From assembly GCA_902797345.1 (NCBI GenBank), contig CADBSL010000147.1, forward strand, positions 1 through 14,792: a DNA stretch of 14,792 bases, written 5' to 3'. Under the pieces are notes generated by a model, which saw only the letters and a program-made list of their open reading frames with translations, ran no database searches and was not told where the DNA came from. This stretch comes from an uncultured Eubacteriales bacterium (lineage in GTDB: Bacteria > Bacillota > Clostridia > Peptostreptococcales > Anaerovoracaceae). The position numbers were made by a program, and so were the translations under genes. Below are positions 6,524 through 12,731 of the stretch, piece after piece. Every line of letters starts with the position of its first letter. Position 1 is the first letter of the stretch.

Positions 6524-6994
6524 TTATTTAAATAAATTGGAATTGTTCAGTGTTCTGAATTCTTCGATGTTGGATGCAATGTCCACATTGTCCGGCGCGA
6601 AAACAAAAATGTTGTTGGCTACCTTCTGAACGCTGCCGTCCAGCGCATAGGTCGCACCGCTGACAAAGTCAAAGATCCGCTTGGCAACTTCGGTTTCCAG
6701 CTTTTCAAGGTTCATGATGATCGGCTTTTTGTTTCTGAGATTGTCCACGATCTTGGAACATTCATCAAAAGCCTTCGGTTCATTTACGATGAGCTTCATA
6801 TGCGGTTTGCCCGGGGTGTCGCTCATCCGGGAATCCTTCAGATCGTCTCTGGTGAAGGAAGGAGCCGGTCTTCTTTCCCGTTCCACTTCTCTTTCATCCA
6901 CGATCGGTTCATCGTATTCATAATCATCTACATATTCATCGTATTCCCCGTCATCAATCCCAAAGAAATTTCCCAGCTTATCCTTAAAACCCAT
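6524..6994 (-). CDS. sepF: Cell division protein SepF
   Basis: Cytoplasmic FtsZ-binding protein that tethers the Z-ring to the membrane. The start is set at ATG 6994, with GGAGG six bases before it; a TTG two codons earlier falls between that site and the ATG and is rejected. This gives 156 residues beginning MGFKDKLGNFFG, the N-terminal amphipathic helix that SepF uses for membrane binding. An acidic, Tyr-rich linker (about 13-38) follows. The C-terminal SepF (DUF552) domain runs from about 65 to 145, with KLIVNEPKAFDECSKIVDNL, KPIIMNLEKLETEVAKRIFDFVSG and the YALDGSVQKVANNIFVFAP beta segment. Neighbours yggS, yggT and divIVA support the call. Confidence 0.95.
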   Translation of the reverse strand: MGFKDKLGNFFGIDDGEYDEYVDDYEYDEPIVDEREVERERRPAPSFTRDDLKDSRMSDTPGKPHMKLIVNEPKAFDECSKIVDNLRNKKPIIMNLEKLETEVAKRIFDFVSGATYALDGSVQKVANNIFVFAPDNVDIASNIEEFRTLNNSNLFK

Positions 6995-7040
6995 AATCAA
7001 CCTCCGATTTTAATTTTATATTTTATTGCCAGTGCTTTGA

Positions 7041-7754
7041 TCAAATATTATAGTTTCTTGCACCGAAAATAGCGGTTCCGACCCGGATCATCGTGGCACC
7101 TTCTTCGATGGCCACTTCGAAATCCCCTGACATGCCCATCGAGAGATGCTGCATATCCATGGTCTCGTCTTTGATCCCCTGGTAGGAATCAAACAACGCC
7201 TTCAATTCCCGGAAATACGGACGTACCTCCTCCGGGTCATCGGTAAACGGTGCGATAGTCATCAAACCCTTGATACAGATATTCTTGCACTTCGCTCTCA
7301 CTTCTTCGATGAGACTTTTGGCGCCTTCCAGATCTGTTCCGAATTTGGATTCTTCGCCGGCCGCATTGACCTCAATAAGTACCGAGGCAATAATTCCATG
7401 CTCTCTTGCTCTCTTGTCGATCTCCTCCGCCAGTTTGATCTTGTCCACGGAGTGGATCAGAGATACTTTGTCGATAATGTATTTTACCTTATTTGTTTGA
7501 AGATGTCCAATCATATGCCAATTGACATCGCCATGAACGTGTTCATACTTGTCCATGATTTCCTGGACTTTGTTTTCACCGATGTCGGTAATGCCCCAGT
7601 CCACTGCTTCATTGATCTCCTCTGCTGTCCGGGTCTTGGTCACACCGATCAGAAGAACATCTCCCCGGTCACGTCCGCTTCTGTCGCAGGCTGCCTGTAT
7701 CCGTTCTTCCAACAGGTCCAGGTTTTCATGAATTTTGCTCAACTTCTTCGCCAC
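7041..7754 (-). CDS. yggS: YggS/PLPBP family pyridoxal phosphate homeostasis protein
   Basis: TIM-barrel PLP-binding protein without known enzymatic activity that buffers cellular vitamin B6. The PLP lysine is in LLIGVTKT (K40). Other family blocks are IGENKVQE (about 58-65), WHMIGHLQTNKV, LIEVNAAGEESKFG and, near the end, LSMGMSGDFEVAIEEGATMIRVG followed by TAIFGARNY. Two starts are possible: GTG 7754 (237 residues, weak ribosome binding site) and TTG 7742 (233 residues, AAAGGTGG eight bases before it and closer to the usual N-terminus). The outer limit is given. Either choice overlaps the end of the HlyD-like gene, by 29 or 17 bases. sepF follows after 46 bases, the standard Gram-positive order. 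Confidence 0.94.
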   Translation of the reverse strand: MAKKLSKIHENLDLLEERIQAACDRSGRDRGDVLLIGVTKTRTAEEINEAVDWGITDIGENKVQEIMDKYEHVHGDVNWHMIGHLQTNKVKYIIDKVSLIHSVDKIKLAEEIDKRAREHGIIASVLIEVNAAGEESKFGTDLEGAKSLIEEVRAKCKNICIKGLMTIAPFTDDPEEVRPYFRELKALFDSYQGIKDETMDMQHLSMGMSGDFEVAIEEGATMIRVGTAIFGARNYNI

Positions 7755-8709
7755 CTTTATTCATACTCTTGCCATTCTTTAATACTTCATCGTATAGTTT
7801 GATGGTCGTGATCTGCTCCATCAACTCCCCATTCATTTCGTTGAATGTGTCAGAAGCGACGATCGCATTCTCGTCCACCAGCGTCAGGACTTTCACCCTG
7901 ACGAATTTATAATCACCGCTTAATTGTTTGACGTAAACACCAGGGTTTCCGTCCACGGTCACTATACTGCTTTGCTCTACCAAAAGCCCAGTCTCATCCA
8001 CCGCGACGACCTCCACATCCACGGTACGGCTCTTCGCCATATCCGGGTAATAATCAAAGGTCTTCAGAACGACCATATTTTCATCACCCTGTGCATAGAT
8101 ATTGACGATCCGGGCGCGGATCTCGGTCTCCTCCTCCAAAATCACATCCACGAAGGCACCTTCGGAATAGTGTTTGGAGTCTTTCGGGCTGAGCCAGAAG
8201 ATCATATACCATTCTTTGTCGTCCACGATCTTAAACAGAGGATCGCCTCTTTTGACTTCCTGCTGCTTCGTCTTCCGGGGTTCCAGTTCCATGTCATCCA
8301 CATCCTTGCGGGTGATGTTCTGGATATTGTCCTTAATGAAATACGTTTCATATCCGTCCACCGAGTAGGACAGGATCCCCGGCGTATCCGCTGTGTAAGA
8401 CCTGCGGCCAACGCTCATCACCTCTTCGGGGGCACGAACGTGCACTCCCTCATCTGCCAGGTATTTGGGTTTGCCGCTGCGTTCCGCATACACCACATTC
8501 TCCGACCGGACCAGATAGGCTTCCACCTTGTCCGAGACGAATACGTTGTCATAGTGGACCACATAAGTCGACTTCAATGCTCCGCTGACTTTCGGTATGA
8601 AATAAGCGATGGAGAAGACAATCAAAACTGCCAGAAACCACAATGCACATCTTATCAACAATTTCTTTTGATAAGCTTTTCTGTCTTTTTCCATTTGATT
8701 ATTTCCCAT
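7726..8709 (-). CDS. HlyD-like membrane-anchored protein of the yggS-sepF locus
   Basis: A 327-residue protein with a basic cytoplasmic N-terminus, one membrane segment (about 18-38) and a beta-rich exported part. It belongs to a clostridial group commonly labelled HlyD family efflux adaptor. Supporting stretches are IPKVSGAL (38-45), VSDKVEAYLVRSENVVYAERSGK (from 58), DTPGILSYSVDGYE (108-121), a KRGDPLFKIVDDKEWYMIFWL block (from 153), and the ending IKLYDEVLKN (303-312). No transporter gene lies nearby, so an efflux role is not supported; a cell-envelope or division role is suggested only by neighbours. The start is uncertain: ATG 8709 has no clear ribosome binding site, ATG 8694 has a weak GGGA. 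The last 13 residues after YDEVLKNGK lie partly in the overlap with yggS. Confidence 0.78.
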   Translation of the reverse strand: MGNNQMEKDRKAYQKKLLIRCALWFLAVLIVFSIAYFIPKVSGALKSTYVVHYDNVFVSDKVEAYLVRSENVVYAERSGKPKYLADEGVHVRAPEEVMSVGRRSYTADTPGILSYSVDGYETYFIKDNIQNITRKDVDDMELEPRKTKQQEVKRGDPLFKIVDDKEWYMIFWLSPKDSKHYSEGAFVDVILEEETEIRARIVNIYAQGDENMVVLKTFDYYPDMAKSRTVDVEVVAVDETGLLVEQSSIVTVDGNPGVYVKQLSGDYKFVRVKVLTLVDENAIVASDTFNEMNGELMEQITTIKLYDEVLKNGKSMNKGGEEVEQNS

Positions 8710-8740
8710 ATTATTTCAAATCAACACATAAACACACTCT

Positions 8741-8769
8741 ATCGTATCACATTTTTTGTTAAATTACAA
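8741..8769 (-). promoter_or_regulatory. Candidate extended -10 promoter for the HlyD-yggS-sepF block
   Basis: On the minus strand, TTGTAA (8769-8764, overlapping the gpsA stop codon) is followed by 17 bases and TACGAT (8746-8741), with TG one base before the -10, making an extended -10 element. The 54-base gpsA-HlyD spacer is AT-rich and is the second-longest gap in the window. This suggests that the division block can be transcribed separately from the smc-gpsA block, alongside read-through. Confidence 0.45.
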
Positions 8770-9786
8770 TGAATTTCTTGTGATAAAATCGGGTTCGGAT
8801 TCATGTTTTCTCTTTCGGGTCATCAACTCCCGAACGGCGTCCGCCGCATTCTTGTTCTCGTTGATGATCTGGTAGATCCCTGTAACGATGGGCATTTCCA
8901 CCTTGTATTTTTTCGCCATCTCATAAGCCGCCTGGCAGGTGTAGATCCCCTCCACCACCATACCGACGTTTTCAATGGCCGTCTTCGTATCGATGCCTTC
9001 GCCGATCATGATGCCGCAGCGACGGTTCCGGCTGTGCATGCTGGTGCAGGTCACGATGAGGTCTCCGATCCCGGAAAGCCCGGAAAAAGTCATGGGATCC
9101 GCACCCATAGCCGCTCCCAGACGCTTGATCTCCGCCAGCCCCCTTGTCATCAGAGCCGCCTTCGCATTGTCTCCGTAGCCCAGTCCGTCGCAGATGCCGG
9201 CCCCAAGAGCGATGATGTTCTTCAGGGCGCCGCCCAGTTCCACGCCGACCACGTCGTCATTGGTGTAGACTCTCAATACATCGCTGATGAACAGGTCCTG
9301 GATCTCTTCGGCCACAGCACGGTCCCGGGAAGCCGCCACTAAAGTGGTAGGCATCCCCTTGCAGACTTCTTCTGCGTGGGAAGGTCCGGAAACCACCACG
9401 TAGGGGTTTTCCGGGATCATGGATCCGGCGATCTCCGACAACCGGCAGAGGCTGCCGATCTCGATCCCTTTCGCCACGTTGACAACGATCATTTCCTTTT
9501 TCAAAAGAGGCACCGCCGCTTCCAGTGCCGAGCGGAAAAACTGTGCCGGTACCGCGAAGATCACCACATCGCTGCCCTTCACTGCTTCCTCTTCTTCCAT
9601 ATCCACCTGAAGGGTTTCGGGGAAAGGCGCTCCCGGAAGGAACTTCTTGTTTTCTCTTTCTTCGATCATGGAGCGGGTGTGTTCCCGGTCGATATCCCAA
9701 AGGTGAACTTCTATTCCCTTAGAGGCCAGACTCATGGCCACGGCGGTTCCCCAGCTCCCACCGCCTAATACAGTGATTCGTTTCAT
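8764..9786 (-). CDS. gpsA: NAD(P)-dependent glycerol-3-phosphate dehydrogenase
   Basis: Reduces dihydroxyacetone phosphate to sn-glycerol-3-phosphate for phospholipid synthesis in the cytoplasm. With ATG 9786 the protein has 340 residues. A TTG four codons earlier is in frame but contains the ribosome binding site GGAG itself, six bases before the ATG, so it is rejected. The nucleotide-binding glycine motif is LGGGSWGTAVA (7-17). Further blocks are VNVAKGIE (102-109), VSGPSHAEEV (132-141), ELGGALKNIIALGAGICDGL (183-202, catalytic K189), GDNAKAALMTRGLAEI (205-220) and SGLSGIGDLIVTCTS followed by HSRNRR. It comes directly after plsY, which uses its product. Confidence 0.97.
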   Translation of the reverse strand: MKRITVLGGGSWGTAVAMSLASKGIEVHLWDIDREHTRSMIEERENKKFLPGAPFPETLQVDMEEEEAVKGSDVVIFAVPAQFFRSALEAAVPLLKKEMIVVNVAKGIEIGSLCRLSEIAGSMIPENPYVVVSGPSHAEEVCKGMPTTLVAASRDRAVAEEIQDLFISDVLRVYTNDDVVGVELGGALKNIIALGAGICDGLGYGDNAKAALMTRGLAEIKRLGAAMGADPMTFSGLSGIGDLIVTCTSMHSRNRRCGIMIGEGIDTKTAIENVGMVVEGIYTCQAAYEMAKKYKVEMPIVTGIYQIINENKNAADAVRELMTRKRKHESEPDFITRNSL

Positions 9787-9795
9787 TTTATTCTC

Positions 9796-9830
9796 CAATC
9801 TTCAAGCTTCCAGCTCCAGGCTCCAAGCTC
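9796..9830 (-). repeat. Five intergenic heptamer repeats in the plsY-gpsA spacer
   Basis: From the base after the plsY stop codon, the minus strand reads as five consecutive 7-base units: GAGCTTG, GAGCCTG, GAGCTGG, AAGCTTG, AAGATTG. The last base of the array is the first G of the gpsA ribosome binding site GGAG. Units match those in the MBOAT-DHHW spacer. The array contains no reading frame and no strong hairpin. Confidence 0.7.
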
Positions 9831-10424
9831 CTATTTTTTCAGCGTAAACTTCGGCTCCGTCCCCGACAGCAGCCGTTTGATATTATCCCTGTGCTTGATG
9901 ATGATGATCAGCACTGCACAAAGTCCCCACAGGATCAATGCTCTCTCCTGGTGCGTCGCCACCGCGATCACTTCGAAAGCGATGACCCCCAGAATGGATC
10001 CCAAGGAGACCCTCCGGCTGACCGCCATGATCGCCAGGGCGATCAACAGTGCCAGCAGAGTGATCTTCGGTGCCGCCACCAGAGCAACGCCCAGTGTGGT
10101 GGCCACGCCTTTTCCTCCCCGGAACTGATACCAGACCGGAAAGATATGCCCCAGGATCGCCGCCAGCCCGCAGGCCAGCGCCACCCCGTAGGAATGGCAC
10201 AGGAAATACCCCACCAGGTAACAGGGCACGCCCTTCAGCGCATCCAGCAGCAGCGTCACGCCGGCCGCTTTCTTCCCAAAGTTCCGAAGGACATTGGTGG
10301 TCCCGGCATTCCCGCTCCCCAGAGTCCGGATATCCACTCCGTACTTCACACGGCAGAGGATGATCGCCGTGGAGAGGCTGCCGATCATATAGCTTGCGAT
10401 CACAAGTATAATCCGTAAAATCAT
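9831..10424 (-). CDS. plsY: Acyl phosphate:glycerol-3-phosphate acyltransferase PlsY
   Basis: Integral membrane enzyme that moves an acyl chain from acyl phosphate to glycerol-3-phosphate, the first step of phosphatidic acid synthesis in most Gram-positive bacteria. The 197 residues contain several membrane segments (about 2-22, 54-74, 79-99, 111-134, 138-160, 164-178). PlsY motifs are GSGNAGTTNVLRNFG (36-50), a LGHIFPVWYQFRGGKGVAT block (91-109) and the C-terminal HRDNIKRLLSGTEPK. The ATG follows AGGAG by six bases. It lies 28 bases after der and 44 bases before gpsA, whose product is its substrate. Confidence 0.96.
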   Translation of the reverse strand: MILRIILVIASYMIGSLSTAIILCRVKYGVDIRTLGSGNAGTTNVLRNFGKKAAGVTLLLDALKGVPCYLVGYFLCHSYGVALACGLAAILGHIFPVWYQFRGGKGVATTLGVALVAAPKITLLALLIALAIMAVSRRVSLGSILGVIAFEVIAVATHQERALILWGLCAVLIIIIKHRDNIKRLLSGTEPKFTLKK

Positions 10425-10452
10425 TTTTTCTCCTACCTTCCATCTGCGATCT

Positions 10453-11787
10453 TTAATCCATCACATTTGCGTCCTCGCCCTTGGCTCGGAAAACGAATTT
10501 GATGGGAGTGCCTTCAAATCCAAATCCTTCCCGGATCCGGTTTTCCAGATACCGTGCATAAGAAAAATGCATCAGCTCCCGGTCGTTGATCTTGAAGGAG
10601 AACAACGGGGGTTTCGTCCCGACCTGGGAAGCATAGTAGATCTTCAGCTTCTTGCCCTTGTCCGACGGCGGCTGATTCATCAGGATCGCATCAGAGATCA
10701 GGGTGTTCAGAACACCGGTCGGCACTCGCTTGCTGCACTCTTCTTCCACCTGGATCACCAGGTCCATCAGTTTATCCACCCGCTGACCCGTAACCACGGA
10801 GATGAACAGTACCGGCGCATAACTCAGGTAGACCAGTTCATTGCGGATTTTTTTGGTGAACTGTTTCATGGTATTGGTCTCTTTTTCGATCAGATCCCAT
10901 TTGTTCACCACGATGATCACGCCTTTGCCGGCTTCATGAGCCAGTCCCGCGATCTTCTTATCCTGCTCTGTGACCCCTTCCTGGGCATCGATCATCATAA
11001 CGCAGACATCCGAACGTTCGATGGCGGCGATGGCCCGGATCACGCTGTAGCGTTCGATATTTTCATTGACCTTGCTGCGGCGGCGGATGCCGGCCGTATC
11101 GATCAGAGTGAATTTCTTTCCGTCATATTCAAAGGGAGAGTCGATGGAATCCCGGGTGGTGCCGGCGATGTCGCTGACGATGACCCGGTCTTCTCCCAGC
11201 AGTTTGTTCACCAGAGAGGATTTCCCTACATTCGGCTTTCCGATGACGGCCACCTGGATGCTCTCTTCTTCTTCGCCGGGATCTCCCAGTTCTTTGATCC
11301 CTTCCACGACTTCATCCAGCACATCACCCAGCCCCAGCATATTAGCCGAGGAAACCGGATAGGGGATCCCCAATCCCAGTTCGTAGAAGTCATAGATGTC
11401 GTCCGTCACCTTGCCGGTATCGATCTTATTCACCACCAGGACCACCTTCTTGCCGGTCCGGTAGAGCATGCTGGCCACTTCCCGGTCCGCAGAAGTCATC
11501 CCTTCCTTACCGTCTACCATGAAAAGGATCACATCCGACATTTCCATGGCGATCTGGGCCTGCTCCCGCATCTGGGACAGGATCACGTCCGCAGTGGACG
11601 GCTCGATGCCGCCGGTGTCGATCAATGCGAAGTGGACGCCGTTCCACTCCGTCTCCGCATAGATCCGGTCCCGGGTGACCCCGGGGGTATCTTCCACGAT
11701 GGATAGCCGTTTGCCGATGATTCGATTGAAAAAGGTGGATTTCCCAACGTTGGGGCGGCCCACCACCGCTACCAGAGGTTTGCTCAC
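10453..11787 (-). CDS. der: Ribosome biogenesis GTPase Der (EngA)
   Basis: Tandem GTPase that helps assemble the 50S ribosomal subunit. The 444 residues have the expected layout: GTPase domain 1 with GRPNVGKS (10-17), DTGG (57-60) and NKID (120-123); domain 2 with GKPNVGKS (183-190), DTAG (230-233) and NKWD (295-298); and a C-terminal KH-like domain (about 355-444). Both switch regions also carry the TPGVTRD and IAGTTRD G2-type loops. The start is GTG, whose GTGA overlaps the ftsY stop by four bases; a GGGAGGGAG site lies in the last codons of ftsY. This implies translational coupling with ftsY. Confidence 0.97.
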   Translation of the reverse strand: MSKPLVAVVGRPNVGKSTFFNRIIGKRLSIVEDTPGVTRDRIYAETEWNGVHFALIDTGGIEPSTADVILSQMREQAQIAMEMSDVILFMVDGKEGMTSADREVASMLYRTGKKVVLVVNKIDTGKVTDDIYDFYELGLGIPYPVSSANMLGLGDVLDEVVEGIKELGDPGEEEESIQVAVIGKPNVGKSSLVNKLLGEDRVIVSDIAGTTRDSIDSPFEYDGKKFTLIDTAGIRRRSKVNENIERYSVIRAIAAIERSDVCVMMIDAQEGVTEQDKKIAGLAHEAGKGVIIVVNKWDLIEKETNTMKQFTKKIRNELVYLSYAPVLFISVVTGQRVDKLMDLVIQVEEECSKRVPTGVLNTLISDAILMNQPPSDKGKKLKIYYASQVGTKPPLFSFKINDRELMHFSYARYLENRIREGFGFEGTPIKFVFRAKGEDANVMD

Positions 11788-12710
11788 CAGTTCTCCCTCC
11801 CATCAAATAACGCATCTGCAAATTCCGAAGGAACGAAGGGCTGCATGTCGTCTACGCCCTCGCCTACGCCGATGTATTTTACCGGGATGTCGAACTCATC
11901 CGAAATAGAGATCACGATGCCGCCTTTGGCAGTACCGTCCAGCTTCGTCAGGATAATGCCGGTGATATCGGCGATCTCGCTGAATTCTTTCACCTGAGAC
12001 TTGGCGTTCTGCCCGGTGGCTCCATCGATGACCAGCAGCGTTTCCCGTGTCGCTTCCGGGAATTCCCGCTCCACGATCCGGTTCATCTTATTGAGCTCGT
12101 TCATCAGATTCTTCTTGTTATGCAGTCTTCCGGCGGTATCGCAGATGATCACGTCGATGCCCTTGGCTTTTGCCGACTGGACGCCGTCGAACACCACTGC
12201 CGCCGGATCGGAGCCTTCTTTATGCCGGATCACATTCACACCGATCCGCTCACCCCAGATCTCCAGCTGCTCTGCTGCTGCAGCACGGAACGTATCCCCC
12301 GCCACCAACAGCACTTTCTTTCCTTCGTTTTTCAGGCCATTGGCGATCTTGGCAATGGACGTGGTCTTTCCGACGCCGTTCACGCCGATCACCATCACGA
12401 CTACGGGATAGTCGCTGCTGAGCTTGTGGGCGTCCTCGCCCTTGTCCAGGATGTCCGCCATGATCCGCTTTACTTCCGCCCGGACGCTGTCCACATCCGT
12501 CAGCTTCTTGGTCCTCACCGCTTCCCGCAGTTCATCGCTGATTTTCATGGATGTTTCCATCCCTACGTCGCTCATGATCAGGATGTCTTCCAGTTCCTCC
12601 AGGAACTGGTCGTCCACCTTGGTGTAGGTCTTGAAGGCATCTTCAAAGCCCCTCACCATATTGTCTTTGGTCTTTTTCAGACCTTCCGATAGTTTCTTAA
12701 AAAAAGACAT
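11784..12710 (-). CDS. ftsY: Signal recognition particle receptor FtsY
   Basis: Membrane-associated GTPase that receives SRP-bound ribosomes and hands them to the Sec translocon. At 308 residues it has the short N-terminal region typical of Bacillota (no long acidic A domain), then the N helical bundle (about 1-95) and the G domain. GTPase motifs are GVNGVGKTT (109-117), DTFRAAAAEQL (139-149), DTAGR (191-195) and TKLDGTAKGG (255-264). The FtsY-type ending IGVGEGVDDMQPF distinguishes it from Ffh, as does the absence of an M domain. The ATG is preceded by GGGGAAGAG. It starts 21 bases after smc, the standard smc-ftsY order. Confidence 0.97.
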   Translation of the reverse strand: MSFFKKLSEGLKKTKDNMVRGFEDAFKTYTKVDDQFLEELEDILIMSDVGMETSMKISDELREAVRTKKLTDVDSVRAEVKRIMADILDKGEDAHKLSSDYPVVVMVIGVNGVGKTTSIAKIANGLKNEGKKVLLVAGDTFRAAAAEQLEIWGERIGVNVIRHKEGSDPAAVVFDGVQSAKAKGIDVIICDTAGRLHNKKNLMNELNKMNRIVEREFPEATRETLLVIDGATGQNAKSQVKEFSEIADITGIILTKLDGTAKGGIVISISDEFDIPVKYIGVGEGVDDMQPFVPSEFADALFDGRENW

Positions 12711-12731
12711 TCTCTTCCCCCTTTCCAGTCC

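Noticed and set aside
7047..7052. Perfect TATAAT on the minus strand before sepF
   Set aside because: It is made by the last codons of yggS (Asn-Tyr-Asn end), and no -35-like hexamer is found 16-18 bases upstream.
9787..9798. Upstream TTG start for gpsA
   Set aside because: The TTG overlaps the ribosome binding site that serves ATG 9786, and MKRITVLGGG is the usual GpsA N-terminus.
10567..11706. 379-codon open frame on the plus strand
   Set aside because: It mirrors der, with His/Asp/Phe-rich low-information protein and no family resemblance; der itself has every expected motif.
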